The position numbers and the translations under genes are program-made. The notes below the pieces were generated by a model. It ran no database searches. It was given only the letters and a program-made list of their open reading frames with translations, and was not told the origin of the DNA. This document shows positions 29,364 through 38,356 of a stretch of 64,000 nt of DNA, piece after piece. The number at the start of each line of letters is the position of its first letter. Position 1 is the first letter of the stretch. This DNA comes from Aerococcaceae bacterium NML190073 (GTDB taxonomy: Bacteria; Bacillota; Bacilli; Lactobacillales; Aerococcaceae), in contig JAMXJH010000009.1 in NCBI GenBank assembly GCA_026131555.1, positions 22,828-86,827 on the forward strand. Reading direction: 5' to 3'.

Positions 29364-29810
29364 ATGACATTTGGTAGTTATTTGAAACAGCAACGCGAAT
29401 TGAAGAAATACTCACAACAAGAAGTTGCCGAGAAACTTTTTGTCACAAGGCAGACTATCTCCAACTGGGAGAATGGTAAGAGTTATCCTGATATTGATCG
29501 GCTAATCGCCTTAAGCGAACTGTATCACGTTTCCCTTGATACTTTAATTAAAGGAGAGGATTCGACTATGTCGCACACACTATCACAACACGCGAAATTA
29601 GCTCGCCTTCAGCAAAGGCTACTCGCACTGTTAATTCTCGCAAATAGTTCGCAACTGCTCTGGAACCGCATCGGCACACCTGATATACCTATCAAAGATT
29701 TCATTGAAGGATTAATTATCGGTATCAGCTTAGCGAGTGCAGCCCTATTGATTGTTTCATATCGAAACCCAACTTGGTTAATACGTCGCCAGTGTTGGTG
29801 GGAAAAATAA
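29364..29810 (+). CDS. XRE-family HTH protein with C-terminal membrane helices
   Basis: 148 aa, ATG at 29364 behind GAGGAGG. A Cro/C1 helix-turn-helix lies at residues about 4-60 (SQQEVAEKLFVTRQTISNWE). A linker and two hydrophobic segments (about 84-98 and 113-134) end in a basic tail. Membrane-tethered XRE proteins of this plan are common in Lactobacillales; targets are unknown. It diverges from nox and shares a 240-nt intergenic region containing an 8-bp inverted repeat GCAAAGAT/ATCTTTGC at about 29278-29318. It could be membrane-sequestered. Confidence 0.85.
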   Translation: MTFGSYLKQQRELKKYSQQEVAEKLFVTRQTISNWENGKSYPDIDRLIALSELYHVSLDTLIKGEDSTMSHTLSQHAKLARLQQRLLALLILANSSQLLWNRIGTPDIPIKDFIEGLIIGISLASAALLIVSYRNPTWLIRRQCWWEK

Positions 29811-29818
29811 ACGCAACA

Positions 29819-29853
29819 ACTCCGCGTAAGCGTTGCTTACGCGGAGTTTTTTT
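29819..29853 (+). terminator. Terminator after XRE gene
   Basis: 12-bp perfect stem ACTCCGCGTAAG/CTTACGCGGAGT with a 5-nt loop and seven T. Confidence 0.93.
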
Positions 29854-29862
29854 ATATCTGTA

Positions 29863-31083
29863 TTAACGTAAGATTTCGACAACGTTTTTGCGAGCGGCTG
29901 CTTTAGCTGGAAAGACACTGAAGATAATCCCTATCACAACTGAAATCAAGACACTCATCAATGCGGTTGGTAAATCGACCGCGGCATTGAACGGTAAGAA
30001 CCCGCTAATCGCAAATGCCAAGCCAATTCCGCTCAAATATCCGATGATGCCGCCAATTGTGGTAATGACAATTCCTTCGAGTAAGAATTGCGTCTGAATG
30101 CTCGATTGGGTTGCTCCCAGTGAACGTCTAATACCAATTTCCTTTGTTCGTTCTGAAACGGAAATATACATCATATTCATCACGCCAACGCCGGCAATGA
30201 ACAAGGAAATGCCTGCAACTGAGGAAACGAAGTACGTAATAATCTTCAATTGCTCGCCAATTTGGTTCATAAATTCAGTTTGGTCGAAATATTCATACGA
30301 ACCGTCATCTTTAGCTGAACCATTTTCCTTAAGATATTGGCTAATTCGTTTGCTGAGTGTTTGCATATCTGCCGATTCCTTGAAATACACTGTCAGCGTT
30401 GGGCTCGGAAAACGCAACGGATTATTACGATCGAATGTCCCCTTAGGAATCGCTGCTTGCGCATTGTTTAACCCGAAACCAAAGCCGAAGCCGCCCGATT
30501 CTTCCGGTGGCGCCGGCACAAACACACCGACAATTGTGTACTCCTGGTGGTCCAAAGTCAGCGAACGTTGTAAAGCCGCTTGCTCTGATCCGAATAATTC
30601 AATTGCCATTGCAACATCAATAACCACATAACGTTGCTTATTCTCGGAATCCATTTGCGTCAAATTTCGCCCGGCGACCATTTGGTAATCTGTGAATTCA
30701 GCAACTTTAGTCGCGTATGTATTCGCCTTACCGCGATGATTGCTCGTCAAATGCGTCGTTTCTTGAAGTTCCTGTTCTCCAAGCTTTGCTTCGTCAACAC
30801 CTTCCATCGCCTCGATTGCTTCGATGTCTTTTTGCTTGTAGGGAACGATTTTCATCGGATCTTTCTCGTAATTCGATTGGTTGAAATAGAACATTTGACT
30901 GCGGCGACCGTGTTCGTCTTTAGCAAATTCTTCCAACGTTTGCTTACGAAAGCCATTCCCTAGACTCATAATCGTAATTACCGCAGCAATTCCGATTATG
31001 ATACCAATCATCGTCAAGAATGTTCGGCGACCGTTTGTCCGTAAGGTAAAGAGAGAGGATTTCAAAATTTCAATCAACTGCAT
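29863..31083 (-). CDS. MacB-type ABC transporter permease
   Basis: 406 aa. One N-terminal helix (RTFLTMIGIIIGIAAVITI, about 19-37) is followed by an extracytoplasmic MacB periplasmic-core domain (about 50-275) and three C-terminal FtsX helices. The TKEIGIRRSLGAT coupling segment sits before helix 3. MacB permeases work as mechanotransmission machines exporting peptides, lipids or toxins rather than classic transporters. The start lies within the end of the ATPase gene (10-nt overlap). Third gene of an adaptor-ATPase-permease operon. Confidence 0.93.
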   Translation of the reverse strand: MQLIEILKSSLFTLRTNGRRTFLTMIGIIIGIAAVITIMSLGNGFRKQTLEEFAKDEHGRRSQMFYFNQSNYEKDPMKIVPYKQKDIEAIEAMEGVDEAKLGEQELQETTHLTSNHRGKANTYATKVAEFTDYQMVAGRNLTQMDSENKQRYVVIDVAMAIELFGSEQAALQRSLTLDHQEYTIVGVFVPAPPEESGGFGFGFGLNNAQAAIPKGTFDRNNPLRFPSPTLTVYFKESADMQTLSKRISQYLKENGSAKDDGSYEYFDQTEFMNQIGEQLKIITYFVSSVAGISLFIAGVGVMNMMYISVSERTKEIGIRRSLGATQSSIQTQFLLEGIVITTIGGIIGYLSGIGLAFAISGFLPFNAAVDLPTALMSVLISVVIGIIFSVFPAKAAARKNVVEILR

Positions 31084-31928
31084 GATGTTTCCTCCTCCGC
31101 CTCATCTTCTGTTTGATACGTTTTATTGAATTCTCGGGTTAAGTCCGCCGCATTATTTGCCTGACTATTTTGTTGGATTTCTCCGTCGACAATCACGATA
31201 TGGCGAGTTGCGTAACTTTGTAAAGTCGGGTCATGCGTTACCATGACAATTGTCACACCCTCTTCGCGATGCAATTTAGAGAGAATCTCCATAATCATTC
31301 GCGATGTTTTGGTGTCGAGAGCCCCGGTCGGCTCATCGGCAATAATGAAGCTAGGACTGTTAATTAAAGCGCGGGCAATCGCCACTCTCTGCTTCTGTCC
31401 GCCGGATAATTCACTCGGTTTATGATGCCCTTTATCGCCTAACCCCACGCGTTCCAACGCTTTTTGGACAGGGGCTTTCGTCTGCTTGGCGCTGTAACCA
31501 TTGTAGATGAGCGGCAACCGCACATTCTCATAAACTGTCATATTGCCAATCAAGTTGAAATCTTGGAAAACAAATCCGACCATCTGATTGCGCAATTGAG
31601 AGATTTGTTTATCTGTCCGTTGTTCGATTGGACGACCATTGAAACGATATGCCCCTTCGAAATTGTTATCGAGAAAACCCAGCACATTGATTAACGTCGA
31701 CTTCCCTGAACCCGACGGTCCCATGATTGACACAAATTCACCCTTGTTAATGGAAAAATTCACATCTTTCAACACATGGAGCTGCGATTCTCCCATCTGA
31801 TAGTATTTATTAACGTGCTCGATTTCAATCATCGGTATGTTGGTATTGGTTTGGTTCATGACACCATCATCTTGAACAAACGATGTAACCTCTGTTGACG
31901 ATGATGCTTCATTCTTGTTATTCAACAT
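31074..31928 (-). CDS. MacB-type ABC transporter ATP-binding protein
   Basis: 284 aa from ATG at 31928; a GTG at 31937 is possible. Walker A GPSGSGKST, Q-loop FVFQDFNLI, signature LSGGQKQRVAIARAL and Walker B FIIADEPTGALD mark the LolD/MacB class. It has an unusual N-terminal extension of about 30 residues rich in Asn, Ser and Thr before the domain starts at MIEIEHVNKYY. Overlaps the adaptor gene upstream by several bases and the permease downstream, so all three are coupled. Confidence 0.93.
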   Translation of the reverse strand: MLNNKNEASSSTEVTSFVQDDGVMNQTNTNIPMIEIEHVNKYYQMGESQLHVLKDVNFSINKGEFVSIMGPSGSGKSTLINVLGFLDNNFEGAYRFNGRPIEQRTDKQISQLRNQMVGFVFQDFNLIGNMTVYENVRLPLIYNGYSAKQTKAPVQKALERVGLGDKGHHKPSELSGGQKQRVAIARALINSPSFIIADEPTGALDTKTSRMIMEILSKLHREEGVTIVMVTHDPTLQSYATRHIVIVDGEIQQNSQANNAADLTREFNKTYQTEDEAEEETSCS

Positions 31929-31929
31929 A

Positions 31930-33231
31930 CTACTCACCTTGCCCGCCTTCTATTGGCATTCCAGGTATCTCAGCTTCTCCTTCAAAATCCGATGACATTT
32001 CTGCAACTGCCACCACTTGACCGTCTTTCACATCAAACGGGTTCATCAACAAGACATCGCCTGCCGCCACATGCTGTAAGGCAACTTGTTGAATTCCTTG
32101 ACGTTCCAATTTGATTTCTGTTTTGTGCGCAATTTGGTCGCGAACAATGAAGACGTAATTCTTCCCATTTTCTTCCAAAATAGCTTCCTTCGGAATGACA
32201 AATCCCGGTAAATCAATTTGAACTTTCACTGAGAAGCCCGGTTGGATAAATTCTGCCGGAGCAATTTTGTAACGATAGCGCGCACCACTTACCTCTCCAC
32301 CTGACGGCGCAGCAGGCGTATTAGAACCTTGCGTATTCGCCGAAGGTGCAGGAATCGCATCATATTCTACCATCTCACCTTTAAGTTCGCGCTCCTCGGC
32401 ATTGACAAATAAACGCGCCGGGCGGCTTGTACCTAATACGTAGAATTCATATTCCGACACAGAACCTTCAACAGCTACTTCATTACTAATAATCCGTACC
32501 AATGGTACTTGATTATTATCGCGCCCCGCTTCGTCTAATACAACTTTTCCTGCAAATTTCGCCTTCACTTGACCGTGCTGTTGTTCTTTCAAGCGAATTA
32601 ATTTAATTTCAATATCCTCAATTTGGCGGTTGACTTGACGAATTTGTTCTTTAGTACCGCCACCCGTTGGCGCACCCCCTTCTTCGTCACTTGATTGTGC
32701 GCTTGCGTTCGATTTGCCAATTGCTTCAACAACGTAATACTGTTGCTTACCGTCTTCGGTCCAATAAGTACTAATTAAATCCCCTTGATAATTGTAAACG
32801 CCGCCGGTTTCTTCACGTAATTGGGCAATTAATTCCTCACGTTGGTTATACAAACGTGTTTGTTCACGCAAAGCATCCTCTAAATCATATTTATTTTTGT
32901 CTTGGAAATAAGCATACAAGATATCTCCCTTCTTGACGTACTGACCATCCTTAACATAGACGGTTTCAATTTCGCCTAGAGCGGCATCATAGAAGTAGCT
33001 ATTATCTGATTGTAATTGCGCTACCCCATTCAACGACACAGGCTCCTGCGCAAAAACGGTATGCGTCTGATACACCATTTGTCCCTCTGCTAAATCAGGT
33101 TGGTTCAAGTTACCTTTACCAATTTGATTCGTAACGCCTCCGAAGATTAAGTTCCAAAGACTCGCCACCACTACTGCCAAGAAGATTGCTCCACCTGCAA
33201 TTGCGATGATTATTTTTTTCTTTGCGGACAT
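31930..33231 (-). CDS. Efflux adaptor (HlyD/MacA-like membrane fusion protein)
   Basis: 433 aa. A short cytoplasmic N-terminus (MSAKKK) and one membrane anchor (7-29) are followed by a biotinyl-lipoyl-like half (VKDGQYVKKGDILYAYF) and an alpha hairpin (about 135-220). A beta-barrel domain (KAFAGKVVLDEAGRD-like, then FIQPGFSVKVQIDLPG) and a membrane-proximal end come last. In Gram-positives such adaptors pair with MacB permeases to export peptides across the wall. First gene of the operon, with an upstream dyad that may be an operator. Confidence 0.9.
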   Translation of the reverse strand: MSAKKKIIIAIAGGAIFLAVVVASLWNLIFGGVTNQIGKGNLNQPDLAEGQMVYQTHTVFAQEPVSLNGVAQLQSDNSYFYDAALGEIETVYVKDGQYVKKGDILYAYFQDKNKYDLEDALREQTRLYNQREELIAQLREETGGVYNYQGDLISTYWTEDGKQQYYVVEAIGKSNASAQSSDEEGGAPTGGGTKEQIRQVNRQIEDIEIKLIRLKEQQHGQVKAKFAGKVVLDEAGRDNNQVPLVRIISNEVAVEGSVSEYEFYVLGTSRPARLFVNAEERELKGEMVEYDAIPAPSANTQGSNTPAAPSGGEVSGARYRYKIAPAEFIQPGFSVKVQIDLPGFVIPKEAILEENGKNYVFIVRDQIAHKTEIKLERQGIQQVALQHVAAGDVLLMNPFDVKDGQVVAVAEMSSDFEGEAEIPGMPIEGGQGE

Positions 33232-33261
33232 ATGTTCACCATGCTTTCTGAAATGTATTTG

Positions 33262-33279
33262 TTAACAAAAAGTTGTTAA
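33262..33279. promoter_or_regulatory. Inverted repeat upstream of the exporter operon
   Basis: TTAACAA-AAAG-TTGTTAA, perfect 7-bp arms. It lies about 31 nt upstream of the adaptor start and about 20 nt downstream of a TATAAT on the minus strand, so in the 5' leader. Possible repressor site. Confidence 0.5.
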
Positions 33280-33454
33280 AATGTATTACTCGCTCATCAT
33301 TATATCATATACATTCTGCCTAAATAAAGAAATTACTATAAATAATGTATAAAGAAAATGTAAATTTTTGTCAGAATCAACTTACAAAAATTTGCCTTTT
33401 TTGAATGAAGTCTAGTAAACTGTTGAATAGTAAGTCTGCGAAAGGAAGATGGAA

Positions 33455-34594
33455 ATGTTTTTGACAGAGGAATTATTGAAAGAAATTCATGAAAGAGCTG
33501 CTGAATACGACCGTTTGAATCAGTTTCCGGTGGAAGATTATGCGGCATTGAAAGAGTTCGGTTACTACAAGGCGTTCGTGCCGAAAGAATACGGTGGGTT
33601 CGGCTTATCTTTGAAGGAAATCGCCCATGAACAAACGCGCTTGGCAATGGCGGCTCCGGCTACCGCACTTGGTATCAATATGCACCAAATTATCGTCGGT
33701 ATGGCAACGCACATGGTCAAGAATGGCAACTTGAAAGGTGAACAAATTTTGCGCGATGCAGCCAATGGCGAATTATTGGCGTTCGGCATTTCGGAGCCCG
33801 CGAATGACCGCGTCTTGTTCGGTTCGATTTGTGAAGCCAGACCGGATGCGCAAGGCGGCTATCATTTCTATGGTGCAAAAGTTTTTCTTTCGATGATTAA
33901 AGCCTGCACACGTTTAGTTACTTATGCGATGGACACAACAAGCGATGCGCCACAATCTGTGTTTGCGTACTTGCATAATAATGCTGATACTATTCTGGTA
34001 AAAGAAGATTGGGATACACTCGGCATGCGCGCAACACAATCGAATAGCGTCACATTACAAGGCGCGCACGCTGAGGAGGGGCAAATCTTGGCGAAAGTCG
34101 CACCCGGTCCAAGTTTCGATCCGGTTGTGTTTGGAATTTTTGCTTATTTCGAAATTTTGTTGGCGGCAACTTATCATGGCATCGGTAAGCGAGCGCTTGA
34201 AATCGGTATCGATACAGTTAAAACTCGCCATTCAGCTGTCAACAACACCACTTATTCCAATGACAAAAATATCCGCTGGCGCATTGCGGAGGCTGCACTT
34301 GCCCTAGATGGCATTCAACTCCAAATTGATGCCCTTTCCGACGACGTAGAGAGTAACGCTGATCACGGCATCTTCTGGATGCCTCGCCTCTCCGCTATCA
34401 AAAATCGTGCGGTCGAATCGTCCAAACGTGCCGTTGAAGAAATTGTTCGCGCAAGTGGCGGACACTCTTATTATAATGACAGCGAACTTTCCCGCTTATT
34501 GCGAGATGTATACGCCGGCTTGTTCCAACCTTCTGATCAAGAATCGCTTCACGACGCTTGGGCAAACATTCTGCTGGGCGCAATCGAAGCCTAA
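33455..34594 (+). CDS. Acyl-CoA dehydrogenase-family flavoprotein (YdbM-like)
   Basis: 379 aa from ATG at 33455, eight bases after AAAGGAAG. Three-domain acyl-CoA dehydrogenase fold: an N-terminal helical part (FVPKEYGGFGLSL near 43), a middle beta domain (GISEPANDR near 111) and a C-terminal helical bundle with GGHSYYNDSELSRLLRDV near the end. The last fits the FAD-binding region of the family. It resembles Bacillus YdbM and DszC-like monooxygenases as much as true dehydrogenases; the catalytic Glu cannot be placed with confidence. No beta-oxidation genes or electron-transfer flavoprotein lie nearby. Reaction unknown. Confidence 0.85.
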   Translation: MFLTEELLKEIHERAAEYDRLNQFPVEDYAALKEFGYYKAFVPKEYGGFGLSLKEIAHEQTRLAMAAPATALGINMHQIIVGMATHMVKNGNLKGEQILRDAANGELLAFGISEPANDRVLFGSICEARPDAQGGYHFYGAKVFLSMIKACTRLVTYAMDTTSDAPQSVFAYLHNNADTILVKEDWDTLGMRATQSNSVTLQGAHAEEGQILAKVAPGPSFDPVVFGIFAYFEILLAATYHGIGKRALEIGIDTVKTRHSAVNNTTYSNDKNIRWRIAEAALALDGIQLQIDALSDDVESNADHGIFWMPRLSAIKNRAVESSKRAVEEIVRASGGHSYYNDSELSRLLRDVYAGLFQPSDQESLHDAWANILLGAIEA

Positions 34595-34610
34595 TTATTA
34601 CGACAAAACC

Positions 34611-34652
34611 GCCTGAAACTCAAGCTAAACACTTGAATCTCAGGCATTTTTT
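34611..34652 (+). terminator. Terminator after the acyl-CoA dehydrogenase-like gene
   Basis: Imperfect stem with outer arms GCCTGA/TCAGGC and inner CAAG/CTTG, then six T. Confidence 0.8.
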
Positions 34653-35751
34653 AACGCCATATTTTGCCTTCGGGTTCAATGAACAAACGATTAGTATCCG
34701 TGCCGTCTTTACCATCTTCTCGGACAACAACTTGCCAGATCGGATAGTATAGCTTCTCCGTAGAAAAACCGCTGATTTTCATCGGGACATAAACCAAGTC
34801 GATTGCCTCAATATAGAAGGTATGCTCCGACAACCACGTGCCCTCATTACGTTCCAACTCTTTAGTCACCATAGACAACACTTGTTCTACTTTATCCACC
34901 TTGATGATGCCTTCTTCTTTCGGATAAGTCATGACTGGAGTGCCCACAGGCGTAACATTCCACCAATTAAACACTTTGAAGCCGTCTTCCGTCAGGACGA
35001 ATTCCCCTTGCGTGCCACCATCAAAAAAAGTCTCACTTCCTTGTGTGTGCCAATAGACAGGATAATCGCCGATTTGTGCTGTAATCTGCCCAAAATAAGC
35101 TTCCTTAAAGTCTCCGATATAGCCCTCACCTTTCAGTTTATTAACATTTTGATAATCAATGTAGTCCGCCATTTCATTCAGCGTGATACTGCGCATATCT
35201 AATTGGAATGTCATATAACTTTCTGCAAATACTTGTTGCAGGAAATCTTGAACCTTCCGCTCCACTGCAACAAATGACATGAACGGCAATTCCTGATTAG
35301 CTAAGTGCGTTGCATCATAACCGATATGGGGGAACAAAATGACATTATTCACTAGACTCGTATACGGATTCTCGCTCTCCTCTTCCATATAAATATTCCA
35401 TTTAGGAATTTCTGTAAAGCTCTTATCGTGAGAAACATTCAACCAGTAGCCTGTATCTTTCAATTCATAATGCTCGGCTTCGATATAAGTCTTCCCCTCA
35501 CTATGATGCTCTTTCTCCGGTACAAAGATGAGTTCCTTATCGAAATACATCGCTATCCGTTGCAATAATTCTTCCTTATCCCATTCTCCGATTGAATATA
35601 TCGGCGCTGCATACAAGTCGATTTCCTTCGTCTTCAATTCCGAATGGATGTACACTCTCTCCGACACTCGTTCAAATTGCGTTTCCGCATGTATCGCGCT
35701 AGGATTCAACAATAACGCTACCGCACTCACTAATAATCTCAAACGTTTCAT
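34651..35751 (-). CDS. Secreted protein of unknown function
   Basis: 366 aa from ATG at 35751, six bases after AAAGGAGTG. A Sec signal peptide (RLRLLVSAVALLLNPSAIHA) has a cleavage site after IHA and no lipobox Cys. The mature part is acidic and rich in aromatic residues, with no repeats and no anchor, so it is released or held non-covalently. A PepSY/YycI-like beta architecture is possible from the pattern VVVREDGKDGTDTNRLFIEP near the end, but this is a guess. It directly follows the AgrC/AgrA-like genes, with about 65 nt between, and may be part of that unit or controlled by it. Confidence 0.75.
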   Translation of the reverse strand: MKRLRLLVSAVALLLNPSAIHAETQFERVSERVYIHSELKTKEIDLYAAPIYSIGEWDKEELLQRIAMYFDKELIFVPEKEHHSEGKTYIEAEHYELKDTGYWLNVSHDKSFTEIPKWNIYMEEESENPYTSLVNNVILFPHIGYDATHLANQELPFMSFVAVERKVQDFLQQVFAESYMTFQLDMRSITLNEMADYIDYQNVNKLKGEGYIGDFKEAYFGQITAQIGDYPVYWHTQGSETFFDGGTQGEFVLTEDGFKVFNWWNVTPVGTPVMTYPKEEGIIKVDKVEQVLSMVTKELERNEGTWLSEHTFYIEAIDLVYVPMKISGFSTEKLYYPIWQVVVREDGKDGTDTNRLFIEPEGKIWR

Positions 35752-35816
35752 ATAGTTCACTCCTTTGTTTTTGATGCTTTTAGCTTAATCCTTCTTCTAC
35801 CAAAAAAATATCACGA

Positions 35817-37121
35817 TTACTTAAGTTTATCTTTAATTGACGTAACTGACTTCTCAATTAATAATTGTTGTTGAACCGTGCCGTTGACGACTTCCGTCAG
35901 CAGATGAATGCGTGGATTATGTTGCACCAATTGATATAAATAATATAGACCCCAACCATGTTCTTGCGCTTGTGACTTCGTCGTATAGCGCAATTGCTCT
36001 CCAACACTGCTTACCACACTCGAATTAACGACATGAATATGACGCACTTCTTCCACATCAAATAATGCCACCGAAATTTCTTTCTGCTCGGATTGAACCG
36101 CCGCCTCAATCGCATTGTCCAACAGAATTGCCACCGCACGTACTAACTTGACTTTGTCAAAGGAAATATCCGGTAAGGATTTCGGAATGTCCAACTGAAC
36201 TTTCAAACCTTTCGACTGGGCTAATACTAATTTAGAATGCAATAAACTTTTCAATTCCAATGTGGCGATACGCCCCAATTTACCGAATTCGTAACTTTGA
36301 TCCAATAATAATTTCTGTGTCGGCGCTACCGTTTCGTAGAAAATATGTGCAACTTCTTCCCAATTAGCCTGATCAATGGATAATTGCAGACTATATAAGA
36401 TGTTCAAATAATCGTGTCGGAACATTGAGACGCTATCATACAAAGCTTCCACATCTTGTGCATATTGCACCAATTGTGCGACTGCTTGCGTTTCTAGTCT
36501 TTTTTTGGCACGGTAATATGCGAAGAAACTGATAAGCAAGCCTAACACCATGCTGACTATCAGCAACTGATACAAAATTAAACGATTGAACGGAATATGC
36601 GCCATAATCGCTTTACTGTAACGCAAAGGCGGGAACAAATAGCTTGCTGCAGCCATAAGCAACACACTGGACCACAACGGTATCTCTCGATGCCACACAT
36701 ATCGTTTCAATAGCAAATAAACAATCACCATTACTAGCACATCAAATACATTGACCACCATAAGAAACCGTACAGGAGAACGTGCAATGTAGTGGGGTAA
36801 GAGGAAGTTCAACACTGCGTACCCCGCTTGACTGCCCCACAGATACACGCTGACGAAACATATAGCCTGACTTAAGGCGTGTTGCCACGGCATGAGCCGA
36901 TTGTGTATTTGCAAATAGAACCATAGCACCAGCACGCTTCCGATTAAGCGAACGAGAACCCAATCCGTTCCACCGACATAATAATGCAACATCGATAATA
37001 ACATCACACAAAAAACCGTCACTAGCCAATTAACCTTGACAAACCGGAAACGCGCATGCATCATGAGAACTAGTCCAATCGCCACAAAGACAATATGCAT
37101 CTGATACAATGTTAGAATCAT
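35817..37121 (-). CDS. GHKL sensor histidine kinase, AgrC-like
   Basis: 434 aa from ATG at 37121 (GGGGAG five bases upstream), overlapping the regulator stop as ATGA. Six or seven N-terminal membrane helices to about residue 205 are followed by a linker coiled coil. The phosphoacceptor region SMFRHDYLNILYSLQ comes next, with the H in the AgrC-type FRHDYLN box. An N-box DNAIEA and a degenerate G-box at GWGLYYLYQLV complete the ATPase. This class reads extracellular peptides (AgrC, BlpH, FsrC). No precursor peptide or AgrB-like protease gene is visible beside it. Confidence 0.92.
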   Translation of the reverse strand: MILTLYQMHIVFVAIGLVLMMHARFRFVKVNWLVTVFCVMLLSMLHYYVGGTDWVLVRLIGSVLVLWFYLQIHNRLMPWQHALSQAICFVSVYLWGSQAGYAVLNFLLPHYIARSPVRFLMVVNVFDVLVMVIVYLLLKRYVWHREIPLWSSVLLMAAASYLFPPLRYSKAIMAHIPFNRLILYQLLIVSMVLGLLISFFAYYRAKKRLETQAVAQLVQYAQDVEALYDSVSMFRHDYLNILYSLQLSIDQANWEEVAHIFYETVAPTQKLLLDQSYEFGKLGRIATLELKSLLHSKLVLAQSKGLKVQLDIPKSLPDISFDKVKLVRAVAILLDNAIEAAVQSEQKEISVALFDVEEVRHIHVVNSSVVSSVGEQLRYTTKSQAQEHGWGLYYLYQLVQHNPRIHLLTEVVNGTVQQQLLIEKSVTSIKDKLK

Positions 37122-37852
37122 GCGTGCTCCCCTCTTTCTAGCCACGTACAGAACGATTTGTAATAAGTTCGAGAAACCGGAACCATCGCCCCATTGCGTA
37201 GATGAATAACCCGCTGCTTCTTATCTAATTGTTTCACCTGGTCTAAATGAATGACAAATGCTTGATGAACTCGCATCAAACGCGCATCCTTATCTTCCAA
37301 TTCATTGAGCGTCCCATAATAATCGACGGTTCGATTATGTGCGACCAAGCGAATGAGATGATTGCCTACCACCTCAAAGTAGTAAAGTTCCTGCCATCTA
37401 ACTTTCAAATAACGGTGTTTCGTTTGCAACTCGAAGACATCTATTTCCGCTTGTCGAATATATTCCTCATGCTTGTGCAAACACTGTGCAATCTGCTCAT
37501 GGAATATCTGAGGCGCTACATTTTTGTCAATAAAGTTGAGCGCGGCTACCATATACTGATAAGATGTTAAGGCAAGTTCACTATGCGTTGTAACAAACAC
37601 AATCAGTCCTTCCTTATCGAATTGACGAATACGTTGCGCTACCTCCAAACCGGCATGACTATCCGCTTTAATTTGAATGTCGAGAAAATATAAATTCGGT
37701 TCCAGTGAAACTTGTGCCGCTGTCAATAAATCAAATCCTCGATAATATGTATGTACTTGCTGTTGAATGCCTTGCTCTATCAATAATGCTTGAACTTTAT
37801 CCGTCAAATAACGCGCTTGCATTAACTGATCTTCCAGAATAAAAATTGCCAT
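37118..37852 (-). CDS. LytTR response regulator, AgrA-like
   Basis: 244 aa. A receiver domain (about 1-120) has the phosphoacceptor Asp in LYFLDIQIKAD near 58, Thr in VFVTTHSE and Lys in NFIDKN. The LytTR DNA-binding domain (about 140-240, RWQELYYFEVVGNHLIRLV and MVPVSRTYYK) contacts direct repeats. Activated by the AgrC-like kinase just downstream. No LytTR repeat pair could be recognised confidently in the promoter region. Confidence 0.94.
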   Translation of the reverse strand: MAIFILEDQLMQARYLTDKVQALLIEQGIQQQVHTYYRGFDLLTAAQVSLEPNLYFLDIQIKADSHAGLEVAQRIRQFDKEGLIVFVTTHSELALTSYQYMVAALNFIDKNVAPQIFHEQIAQCLHKHEEYIRQAEIDVFELQTKHRYLKVRWQELYYFEVVGNHLIRLVAHNRTVDYYGTLNELEDKDARLMRVHQAFVIHLDQVKQLDKKQRVIHLRNGAMVPVSRTYYKSFCTWLERGEHA

Positions 37853-37957
37853 CCGGACACCTCCCGCTCATGATTATCAGTTTGCCAGTCTTAGTGTACC
37901 CTGTCTAAATAAATAACGCAAACAGCATGCTAAACAACGTATTTGACACTACAAAAA

Positions 37958-37977
37958 AACCAACTTTACAGTTGGTT
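37958..37977 (-). terminator. Terminator of the sulfur operon
   Basis: 7-bp stem AACCAAC/GTTGGTT with a 6-nt loop; on the minus strand seven T follow. About 60 nt past the cstR-like stop. Confidence 0.85.
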
Positions 37978-38039
37978 TCCTTAAAATATTCTGCAATTTC
38001 CTTCACAACTTTAGATAACCTAGGTTGCTGTTTTATTGA

Positions 38040-38294
38040 TTATTTTCTTACAATCATCTTGATTGCTTGTTCTATCTTGGCTTCGCGATCATCGTCATTA
38101 TCTGTTAGAAGACATCTTTTCAAATTCTCGGCAACAATTACACCTATTAACGTGTCCAAGCTCGAGCGCACAGCAGTTAATTGCGTAATCACATCAATGC
38201 ACTCCTTTTTGTCTTCCATCATGCGCAAAACGCCTTGTAATTGCCCGTCTGCTCGTTTCAGTCTGTTCTTGACTTTATCGTCGTATATATTCAT
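38040..38294 (-). CDS. cstR: CstR-like persulfide-sensing repressor (CsoR/FrmR family)
   Basis: 84 aa helical DUF156 protein. The two conserved cysteines are C32 and C61, matching C31/C60 of Staphylococcus CstR. The residue that is His in copper-sensing CsoR is Asn here (N57, in ENLKRC), so copper binding is unlikely and persulfide sensing is favoured. CstR forms inter-subunit di- to tetrasulfide links on exposure to reactive sulfur and releases DNA. It is the last gene of the sulfur operon that it presumably represses through the palindrome at 43142-43159. ATG at 38294 follows GAGAGGAT. Confidence 0.9.
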   Translation of the reverse strand: MNIYDDKVKNRLKRADGQLQGVLRMMEDKKECIDVITQLTAVRSSLDTLIGVIVAENLKRCLLTDNDDDREAKIEQAIKMIVRK

Positions 38295-38356
38295 AGATAT
38301 CCTCTCGTTCCTATACTTAATGTTACTACGAGCACTATTATATCAACAAAGCTTGC

